Shown: positions 1-4,922 of the stretch, piece by piece
Position numbering within the stretch: the stretch's first letter is position 1
Layout of the letters: every line of letters begins with the position of its first letter
From: Fidelibacterota bacterium
GTDB taxonomy: Bacteria > Marinisomatota > Marinisomatia > Marinisomatales > TCS56
Assembly: GCA_030634675.1 (NCBI GenBank)
Contig: DAOWAH010000102.1
Span: forward strand, 1-6,373
Direction of reading: 5' to 3'
Length of the DNA: 6,373 bases
Notes under the pieces: model-generated
What the model was told of the DNA's origin: nothing
The model's input: the letters and a program-made list of their open reading frames with translations, nothing else
The model's database searches: none
Program-made: the position numbers and the translations under genes

Positions 1-125
1 AAAAAGAAATCGGACGTATTACGGGTATAACGTCCGAAATAACTACCGAATAACATGATCCCGACAAAATACAGGACCATGACAATCCAGTCTGTGGAAG
101 TTCCGATATTATGAAATGTATCCAT
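1..125 (-). CDS. Sodium:solute symporter (SSS family), N-terminal fragment
   Basis: Only the first 41 codons are in the window; the gene continues past position 1. The peptide starts MDTFHNIGTSTDWIVMVLYF, then a hydrophobic stretch ending in GSYFGRYTRNTSDFF. A short polar N-terminus, a first membrane helix (about residues 13-29), and a G-x-x-F-G-R-x-x-(K/R)-x-T-x-D-F-F stretch after it is the usual opening of the SSS family (sodium-coupled uptake of sugars, amino acids, carboxylates or similar solutes across the inner membrane). The substrate cannot be read from this fragment. The ATG at 125 is three bases after the stop of the upstream 70-residue membrane protein and in the same frame (TAA-GCC-ATG). 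No clear Shine-Dalgarno precedes it, so translation is probably coupled to that gene. Family call is from motif recognition on a short piece. Confidence 0.8.
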   Translation of the reverse strand, partial: MDTFHNIGTSTDWIVMVLYFVGIMLFGSYFGRYTRNTSDFF

Positions 126-128
126 GGC

Positions 129-341
129 TTACCAATTTAAAGCTGCGTGAGTCAAAATTGCATGCATCACTACAAACCAGAAAAAACCGAATATCAGCAC
201 TCGGTTCCAGAAGCGATGTTTCTTTAGCTTAAGATTAATCGCCCCGCTCTTCCGGATAATAATCATGCCCAAAAGGAAAAAGGCGCCCCCCACTAGATAG
301 AGGTATAGGTAGGGTAGCCAGGTATGTTGGATTGTCAGCAT
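129..341 (-). CDS. Small two-helix membrane protein, probable symporter partner
   Basis: A 70-residue protein with two hydrophobic segments (about residues 8-29 and 46-68) joined by a strongly basic loop (K31 to R47, with K38, K40, K41, R43, R47). By the positive-inside rule the loop should be cytoplasmic and both ends periplasmic. The second helix carries two histidines (H60, H65). The start ATG at 341 has a good Shine-Dalgarno (AGGTGA, 349-354) seven bases upstream. The stop is three bases before the ATG of a sodium:solute symporter, so the two are almost certainly co-translated. Small proteins encoded next to SSS transporters are known in several lineages (for example DUF4212 beside acetate-type symporters). 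This sequence does not look like DUF4212 to me, so it may be an analogous accessory subunit. That role is inferred from context only. Confidence 0.75.
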   Translation of the reverse strand: MLTIQHTWLPYLYLYLVGGAFFLLGMIIIRKSGAINLKLKKHRFWNRVLIFGFFWFVVMHAILTHAALNW

Positions 342-420
342 AGTGTGATCACCTGATTTATAAGAAGTCGAAGATTACAAAATTTTGTCTCAATCTACAA
401 CCGCAATCCAACTGCTTTTA
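342..420 (-). promoter_or_regulatory. Intergenic leader of the symporter pair with a 12-bp palindrome
   Basis: This 79-nt gap between the HIT gene stop and the small membrane protein start is the only spacer ahead of the transporter pair. It contains a perfect 12-bp palindrome, ACAAAATTTTGT (377-388), loosely framed by AGATT (372-376) and AATCT (392-396). On the minus strand this places an AT-rich TTTTGTAAT stretch about 40 bases before the Shine-Dalgarno, which could be a promoter -10 region or an operator. No convincing -35 at standard spacing was found and no terminator hairpin with a T-run is visible. A regulatory role is a guess from position and symmetry. Confidence 0.25.
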
Positions 421-903
421 TTACAGTTTATCAAATTCCGGTTTCAATAAATCGTAGGTTTCGTGGAGACCTTGAACCATAACTTTAGTTTGACCGATAA
501 CCGGCATAACGTTGGTATCGCCCAGCCAGCGAGGGACGATATGGAAATGAATATGTTCGGTAATGCCCGCTCCGGCGGCTTCACCGATATTGGCGCCGAA
601 ATTGAAGCCTTGGGAATCCATGGTCTGTTCAATAATACCCATCGCTTTATTCGTCAGGTACATTATTTCCTTGAAAGTAGTTTCATTCAGTTTATACGTA
701 TTATCACAATGCTGGTAAGGCACAACCATTAAATGCCCATTATTGTAGGGATATAGATTCATTATTACAAACGAATGCTGCTCCCTGAATAAAATCAAAT
801 TTTCGCGATCTGCGGACTGTCCGGGCTTATCGCAAAAGATACAACCCTCTTCTTTTGGCGCCCGGATGTATTCCATACGCCAGGGAGCCCAGAGTCTATC
901 CAT
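421..903 (-). CDS. HIT-family hydrolase, Ap4A phosphorylase / ATP adenylyltransferase-like
   Basis: A 160-residue full-length histidine triad protein. It opens with MDRLWAPWRMEYI, typical of the bacterial Ap4A phosphorylase-like branch (the group of M. tuberculosis Rv2613c). A CIFC motif (C21, C24) follows, which in related proteins contributes to a zinc site. The core NLYPYNNGHLMVVPY spans residues 49-63, and the catalytic triad EHIHFHIVPRW spans 116-126 with H117, H119 and H121. By homology H119, the middle histidine, is the nucleotidyl-accepting residue. Such enzymes cleave diadenosine polyphosphates or related adenylylated compounds in the cytoplasm; the exact substrate cannot be told. 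The ATG at 903 lacks a purine-rich Shine-Dalgarno: the sequence just upstream on the sense strand is a CCAT-rich heptamer array (908-939), and a five-codon frame ends two bases before the start. The MDRLW opening fixes the start despite that. Confidence 0.93.
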   Translation of the reverse strand: MDRLWAPWRMEYIRAPKEEGCIFCDKPGQSADRENLILFREQHSFVIMNLYPYNNGHLMVVPYQHCDNTYKLNETTFKEIMYLTNKAMGIIEQTMDSQGFNFGANIGEAAGAGITEHIHFHIVPRWLGDTNVMPVIGQTKVMVQGLHETYDLLKPEFDKL

Positions 904-907
904 TATT

Positions 908-939
908 ATGGTTGATGGTTCATGGTTGATGGTTCATGG
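908..939 (+). repeat. Downstream heptamer array, units ATGGTTG and ATGGTTC
   Basis: On the plus strand, ATGGTTG (908-914), ATGGTTC (915-921), ATGGTTG (922-928) and ATGGTTC (929-935) are followed by a partial ATGG (936-939). The 14-bp pair is thus perfectly duplicated. The array lies in the 82-nt gap between the four-helix-bundle stop and the HIT start. It is the inverted counterpart of the array at 1339-1366: both fit ATGGWTN and both point into the four-helix gene. On the sense strand it yields two frames, M-N-H-Q-P-stop (937-920 and 923-906), the second ending just before the HIT ATG. Confidence 0.92.
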
Positions 940-985
940 CGGAGGGTTGTGAAAGTTGTTGGGTTTTTGGTCTTATTTTCATTCT
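940..985 (-). other. G-poor, C/A-rich segment after the four-helix gene
   Basis: Between the stop of the four-helix-bundle gene and the downstream array, the sense strand is rich in A and C and poor in G (for example CCAAAAACCCAACAAC and CACAACCCTCC). It shows no hairpin and no T-run, so it is not an intrinsic terminator. C-rich, G-poor unstructured RNA is the kind of sequence Rho favours, but that reading is only compositional. Confidence 0.3.
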
Positions 986-1348
986 CTACTTTGATTGGGA
1001 GCTCAGTCTAATAGAAGTAAATATTTTCTTGAACTCCGTTACTTCCTTAATGAATTCAGTTAGTCCGACTTTCCGGTCAGCATCAACAAATTCAACAAAA
1101 ATTCGTAACCAGTAGTGAGTTTCTCGACATTCTTTACAAACAATTGCAATCTTATGAGCGAAATCCCGTTTCGACTCAGCTGCTTGGGCTTCTTCGTAAT
1201 TGGCGCCTATTGCAGTAGCTGAGCGGACTAATTGTGACACGAGATGAGATGGAAGCTGGTCTTTTGAGAGAGGGTACAAAAACTTTATCATGCTGCAACT
1301 AAATAAAAATGTCCGGTCTAACAGTTCCTGTGTCCTCTTATCCATCAT
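986..1348 (-). CDS. Four-helix-bundle protein (23S rRNA IVP / S23 family)
   Basis: A 120-residue, mostly helical protein with the hallmarks of the 23S rRNA intervening-sequence protein family (PF05635/TIGR02436): QLVRSATAIGANYEEA (39-54), then S59-K-R-D-F63 and KECRETHYWL (72-81). Members fold as four-helix bundles and assemble as pentamers. The family includes proteins encoded inside rRNA intervening sequences of spirochaetes and the Avd accessory protein of diversity-generating retroelements; for stand-alone copies like this one the function is unknown. No reverse transcriptase or variable repeat is visible nearby. The start is ATG 1348 or the adjacent in-frame ATG 1345, both inside the last units of the upstream heptamer array, which also supplies a GGA core nine bases before 1348. 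The earlier ATGs of the array hit stops within five codons. The gene sits between inverted heptamer arrays and interrupts the EF-G-like/HIT gene pair. Confidence 0.92.
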   Translation of the reverse strand: MMDKRTQELLDRTFLFSCSMIKFLYPLSKDQLPSHLVSQLVRSATAIGANYEEAQAAESKRDFAHKIAIVCKECRETHYWLRIFVEFVDADRKVGLTEFIKEVTEFKKIFTSIRLSSQSK

Positions 1349-1366
1349 CCATTATCCATTATCCAT
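1339..1366 (-). repeat. Upstream heptamer array, units ATGGATA/G
   Basis: Reading the minus strand, four contiguous 7-bp units run from 1366 to 1339: ATGGATA at 1366-1360, ATGGATA at 1359-1353, ATGGATG at 1352-1346, and ATGGATA at 1345-1339. The array begins five bases after the first stop codon of the EF-G-like gene, which is a TAG-TAG tandem stop. It ends inside the first codons of the four-helix-bundle gene. Because the period is 7, successive ATGs fall in different frames: those at 1366, 1359 and 1352 each open a four-codon frame (M-D-N-G or M-D-D-G) closed by TAA or TGA, and only 1348/1345 open the long frame. Confidence 0.92.
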
Positions 1367-1371
1367 AACTA

Positions 1372-3453
1372 CTATTCTTCGTCTTCTTTCTTTGATGCGG
1401 CGATTACTTTTTTCTCCAGGTCTTTGGGCAGCTCCTCATAATGGTCGAATTCTTCACTGTGGATACCCCGGCCACCGGTCAGCGACCGGATAGTAGTGGA
1501 GTAATGGTACAATTCCGCTTGTGGCACCAAAGCTTTTATTATCTGAAACCCGCCATCGGAATCCATACCCAGAATTTTACCGCGGCGACCGGAAATGTCA
1601 CCCATTACATCACCCATAAATTCATCCGGAACCTTGACTTCAATTGTCAAAATTGGTTCAAGAAGACAGGGTTTGGCACTCATAAAGGCTTCCCGGAAAG
1701 CATGCTTTCCCGCAATCTGAAAAGCTATATCTTTCGAGTCAACCGGATGTTGTTTCCCATCATAGAAGTCAACTTTCAAATCAACGACCAGATAGCCAGC
1801 GATGATACCCTCCTGTTCGGCTGCTTTGACCCCCTTTTCCACTGATGGAACGAAAACACGATCAACATTCTGACCAACTAACGAATCATCAAATTCAATT
1901 CCTTCACCACGTTTTTTTGGTTCGATTCGCATCCAGACCTCGGCAAATTGACCGGCGCCACCGGATTGTTTTTTATGACGGTATCTGGATGAACCTTTAC
2001 CCTTAATCGTTTCACGATAAGGTATTTTCGGTTCCATGGTTACTATTTCAACATTAAACCGGTTCTGGAGCCGATTGGCAATCACCGTCAAATGCAATTC
2101 ACCCTGACCGGATATGATGGTTTGTTTCACTTCCGGGTCAACTCGGTACACAAAGGTGGGATCTTCTTCGTGCAGGGTTGCTAAACCAACGGCAATTTTT
2201 TCCTCATCCCCTTTGGCTTTTGAGCGGATAGCTGTGTGAATATTTGGTTTAGGGTAATCCACCGGTGGGATGACTATTGCCTGTTTTAATCCACACAGTG
2301 TATCTCCTGTATGAGTATTTTTTAGTTTTACGACCGCTCCGATATCGCCAGCATGAAGTGAATTGATGGTGGTACGATTCTTACCATTCATTACAAAAAA
2401 CTGACCAAAGCGCTCAGAGCCACCTTGCACTGAATTATATAAATCGGCGCCAGTTTTTAAAACACCACTATAGGTACGGAAGAATGATAATTCCCCTACG
2501 TGAGCTTCACTCACGGTTTTGAAGATCTGTAATACTACATTCGGGCCATCAAGTTTGATTTCAACCTCTTTTCCCGCATTTGTATCTTTGGCGCTAATAG
2601 TCGCTCGATCGACCGGAGAAGATCCATATTTGGCAATAAAGTCCATCAAACGACTGACCCCAATGTTATTACCAGCGGCAGTACAGAATAACGGAATAAA
2701 AACACCGGTTTGCAATGCGGTATGAATGCCTTCGCGCATTTCTTCTTCGCTAAGTCCCCCCTCATCAAAGAATTTTTCCAGCAGACTGTCATCCGATTCA
2801 GCCACATATTCAATCAATGCTTCGTGCATTTCGTCTGCTTTTTCAACCCACTCACCTTGAGGATCGGATTCATCATATTTCCCACTGCCATCAGTTTTAA
2901 ATGTCATGACTTTCTTACGTAATACGTCCAGAATCTGGTTAAAAGCCGGTCCGGCGTTCATTGGAATTTGCATGGCAAAAACATTGTTGCCGAAGCGGTC
3001 CTTAGCTTTGGCTACGATTCCATCAAAATCGGTGTGCTCTTTATCCAAGGCATTTACTATCAGCATTTTGTGGATTCCAAACTTGGTAGTATAATTCCAG
3101 ACCTGTTCTGTTCCTACTTCCACACCCTGATTGGCATGTATTACCACTAGTGCGAAGTCAACCGCACTTAGAGCAGACAGGGTTTCACCGGTAAAATCGG
3201 CATAACCAGGAGTGTCGATGAAATTAAACTTCTTTCCCTCCCATGCCGTGCTTAACATAGTAGCGTGGATTGATATTTGTCGTTCCTGTTCATCGTCGTT
3301 ATAATCCGAGGTGGTACTGCCATTTACAATTGACCCCAGCCGGTTAATCACACCACTACTGGCCAGCATGGATTCACTAAGCATGGTTTTTCCACTGGCG
3401 CCATGCCCAACTATGGCAAAATTGCGTATATCGACTGATTGATATTCGATCAT
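1372..3453 (-). CDS. Elongation factor G-like GTPase (EF-G-2 type)
   Basis: A 693-residue five-domain translational GTPase of normal EF-G length. The G domain (about 1-280) has P-loop GHGASGKT (16-23), switch I DDEQERQISIHAT (53-65), DTPGYADF (80-87) and NALD (134-137). Domain II follows (about 300-390), then domain III with ISGQGELHL (447-455), domain IV with KKQSGGAGQF (494-503) and YDGKQHPVDS (564-573), and domain V (about 600-680) with SGRRGKILGM (621-630). It departs from canonical EF-G as the EF-G-2 branch does (T. thermophilus TTHA1498): GASGKT rather than DAGKT, and Tyr84 where EF-G and EF-Tu have the GTPase-activating His. It is probably a second EF-G-like protein binding ribosomes with altered turnover, and its cellular job is not settled. 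Pipelines often label such genes fusA, which I avoid. The ATG at 3453 has AAGGA (3461-3465) at good spacing. The frame ends in two TAG stops. Confidence 0.93.
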   Translation of the reverse strand: MIEYQSVDIRNFAIVGHGASGKTMLSESMLASSGVINRLGSIVNGSTTSDYNDDEQERQISIHATMLSTAWEGKKFNFIDTPGYADFTGETLSALSAVDFALVVIHANQGVEVGTEQVWNYTTKFGIHKMLIVNALDKEHTDFDGIVAKAKDRFGNNVFAMQIPMNAGPAFNQILDVLRKKVMTFKTDGSGKYDESDPQGEWVEKADEMHEALIEYVAESDDSLLEKFFDEGGLSEEEMREGIHTALQTGVFIPLFCTAAGNNIGVSRLMDFIAKYGSSPVDRATISAKDTNAGKEVEIKLDGPNVVLQIFKTVSEAHVGELSFFRTYSGVLKTGADLYNSVQGGSERFGQFFVMNGKNRTTINSLHAGDIGAVVKLKNTHTGDTLCGLKQAIVIPPVDYPKPNIHTAIRSKAKGDEEKIAVGLATLHEEDPTFVYRVDPEVKQTIISGQGELHLTVIANRLQNRFNVEIVTMEPKIPYRETIKGKGSSRYRHKKQSGGAGQFAEVWMRIEPKKRGEGIEFDDSLVGQNVDRVFVPSVEKGVKAAEQEGIIAGYLVVDLKVDFYDGKQHPVDSKDIAFQIAGKHAFREAFMSAKPCLLEPILTIEVKVPDEFMGDVMGDISGRRGKILGMDSDGGFQIIKALVPQAELYHYSTTIRSLTGGRGIHSEEFDHYEELPKDLEKKVIAASKKEDEE

Positions 3454-3558
3454 AAAATTATCCTTTTTGACTAATTTGATTTTTGCTATTCAAAATATTC
3501 TTAAGCTTTGTTTTTTGATATAAATCGACCCGGATAGTAATCTTAGTACATCTGTGAA
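3454..3558 (-). promoter_or_regulatory. AT-rich leader of the EF-G-like gene
   Basis: The 105-nt gap between the 94-residue gene and the EF-G-like gene is one of the longest in the window and clearly AT-rich near the start codon. On the sense strand it contains GATTTATATC and AAGAATATTTTG, either of which could be a -10 type element, and the AAGGA Shine-Dalgarno (3461-3465). No good -35/-10 pair at consensus spacing and no terminator hairpin with a T-run was found. It is a plausible site for a promoter separating the EF-G-like group from the sugar-nucleotide group, on position and composition only. Confidence 0.3.
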
Positions 3559-3843
3559 TCAACGCTTTTTCGCATCTTGTGTATTCAACAGAGACAGATT
3601 GACTTTTTCAATATATTCCCGCAGGGCAGGCATCAGATATACCGAGGTTAAATCTAATTCGTTAAAGACTGACGCCAGTATTCTTAATTGTTGTTCGATT
3701 GGCCTATGCTTGTTCACCACAATGCACAGTTTTTTATCAATCAGACAACCACCGCCAATAAAATTTCCTTTATCTTCAACCAATCTGATTCCCAGACGTT
3801 CGGATAGCGTCTCAAACTGCTGAAAAAGCTGTTCCGGTTTCAT
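3559..3843 (-). CDS. Conserved small protein of unknown function
   Basis: A 94-residue soluble protein with no signal peptide or membrane segment. It has an amphipathic N-terminal helix (about 3-18), a central KGNFIGGGCLIDKKLCIVVN stretch (25-44) that reads as two short strands around a glycine turn with C33 and C40, then KHRPIEQQLRILASVFNEL (45-63) and a C-terminal helix after MPALREYIEKV (71-81). I recognise this type (G-x-F-x-G-G-x-C followed by VNK and helical repeats) as a small conserved hypothetical found in several phyla, but I know of no established function. The ATG at 3843 is the first possible start, since the in-frame upstream codons end at the manC stop 12 nt away. There is no convincing Shine-Dalgarno, so translation is probably coupled to the guanylyltransferase gene. 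Confidence 0.8.
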   Translation of the reverse strand: MKPEQLFQQFETLSERLGIRLVEDKGNFIGGGCLIDKKLCIVVNKHRPIEQQLRILASVFNELDLTSVYLMPALREYIEKVNLSLLNTQDAKKR

Positions 3844-3855
3844 TCCAGCGTACCA

Positions 3856-4920
3856 TTAGAGTAATTCGTCCCTTTTTTTCGTCTTAAGTGTCTCTACCAA
3901 ATCTTTTATCGATTCCACCTTATCTTTGGGAACTACCAACGTAGCATCGTCAGTATTAATTACTACCAGATTATCAACGCCGATAATCGCCGTAAACCTT
4001 CCAGCGGACTGGATGAAATTATCCCGGCCGTCTAATATTAAACCATCCCCGCGAATTACATTCCGATCATCATTTTTAGGTGCCAAATCATAAACAGCAT
4101 TCCAGGAGCCCACATCACTCCATTCATACTTGGCCTTAATAACGTAGATATTGCGCGATTTTTCCATCAAACCGTAATCGATAGAATCGGCCTTAATATC
4201 GTTCCAGATATCAGCTATTTCTGCTTTATGATCTTTTTGCAAGCGCGTCCCGATCAAATCTAAATTATGATATAGATCCGGCATATGCTGTTGTAATTCA
4301 TTCGTAAGGGTTTTGGTTTCCCACACGAACATGCCACTATTCCATAGAAAATCTCCGCTTTTAAGAAACTTGCGCGCCAAGTCGGCCGGTGGTTTTTCAG
4401 CAAAAGTTTTCACACGATAACCGTCCAGATGATCTTCGTCGCTATCCTGATCAAACTGGATATATCCATATCCGGTAGCCGGAAAGGTCGGCGATATCCC
4501 GATTGTGATCAGGGAATGCCTTTTACGGGCCAGATGGGAAGCAGTTGTAAGTGCTTTTTCAAATTTGCGGTGCCCTACCACGAGGTGATCCGATGGAAAC
4601 ACCCCCATTATACAATCCTTATGCTTCAAACAAATATGCAGGGCTGCCAGACCGATGCAGGGAGCAGTATTCTTGCCACTGGGTTCCACCAGGACATTTT
4701 CCGGTTTGACATGTTTGATCTCTGCCCGGATCGCAGCGGCTAAATTCTCTCCGGTAATGACATAAATATCCTTCACAGACGGTATCTTACGCAGACGATC
4801 AACCGTCATTTGTAACATCGATGTACCACCGATAATATTCATTAATTGCTTAGGTCGTAATGTACGACTATACGGCCAAAACCGCGTTCCTCTTCCTCCG
4901 GCCATAATAACACAATACAT
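3856..4920 (-). CDS. manC: Mannose-1-phosphate guanylyltransferase
   Basis: A 354-residue cytoplasmic nucleotidyltransferase making GDP-mannose from mannose-1-phosphate and GTP, the donor for mannosylated glycans and the precursor of GDP-fucose and related sugars. Visible motifs: the pyrophosphorylase signature GGRGTRFWPYSR (8-19) followed by PKQL (23-26), EPSGKNTAPCIGLAAL (79-94), the metal/nucleotide motif FPSDHLV (108-114), the FAEKPP zone (173-178) with the sugar-phosphate-binding lysine, WNSGMFVW (193-200) and YEWSDVGSWNAVYDL (265-279). The length matches the single-domain form. It lacks the C-terminal cupin phosphomannose isomerase domain of the bifunctional AlgA/ManC enzymes (about 470 residues), so isomerisation must be encoded elsewhere. 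The ATG at 4920 has a near-perfect Shine-Dalgarno and lies two bases after the stop of the upstream gene, so both are probably in one transcript. Confidence 0.95.
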   Translation of the reverse strand: MYCVIMAGGRGTRFWPYSRTLRPKQLMNIIGGTSMLQMTVDRLRKIPSVKDIYVITGENLAAAIRAEIKHVKPENVLVEPSGKNTAPCIGLAALHICLKHKDCIMGVFPSDHLVVGHRKFEKALTTASHLARKRHSLITIGISPTFPATGYGYIQFDQDSDEDHLDGYRVKTFAEKPPADLARKFLKSGDFLWNSGMFVWETKTLTNELQQHMPDLYHNLDLIGTRLQKDHKAEIADIWNDIKADSIDYGLMEKSRNIYVIKAKYEWSDVGSWNAVYDLAPKNDDRNVIRGDGLILDGRDNFIQSAGRFTAIIGVDNLVVINTDDATLVVPKDKVESIKDLVETLKTKKRDELL

Positions 4921-4922
4921 GC

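Larger units (their letters stand above)
908..1366 (-). mobile_element. Putative small cassette: four-helix gene between inverted heptamer arrays
   Basis: The block consists of the upstream array (1339-1366), the four-helix-bundle gene, a G-poor stretch and the downstream array (908-939). It fills precisely the space between the EF-G-like stop and the HIT start. The arrays are inverted relative to each other with consensus ATGGWTN, like imperfect terminal inverted repeats. The ten bases ATAATGGATA occur both in the upstream array and across the HIT start (906-897), which could be a target duplication. No recombinase is encoded, so any movement would need outside help. Seen directly: the arrays and their geometry. 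Inferred: that the block was inserted as a unit. Confidence 0.45.

Noticed and set aside
444..632. A 62-codon minus-strand frame inside the HIT gene
   Set aside because: It is an out-of-frame shadow of the HIT gene, which has all its catalytic motifs in its own frame.
904..985. An intrinsic terminator between the four-helix-bundle and HIT genes
   Set aside because: No GC-rich stem followed by a T-run is present on the sense strand.
986..1348. A diversity-generating retroelement, because the Avd accessory protein belongs to this fold family
   Set aside because: No reverse transcriptase, template/variable repeat pair or C-type lectin target is visible, and the short repeats are simple heptamers.
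908..1366. A CRISPR array or an insertion sequence
   Set aside because: The repeats are 7 bp, contiguous and without spacers, and no Cas or transposase gene is present.
1441..1845. A 134-codon plus-strand frame
   Set aside because: It lies wholly antisense to the EF-G-like gene, whose domain IV and V motifs are intact on the other strand; the translated product has no recognisable motif. The other plus-strand frames across genes were dropped for the same reason.
3856..4920. A truncated bifunctional mannose-1-phosphate guanylyltransferase/phosphomannose isomerase
   Set aside because: The single-domain form of about 350 residues is a normal family member, and there is no cupin-like remnant downstream; the next gene starts 12 nt later with an unrelated sequence.
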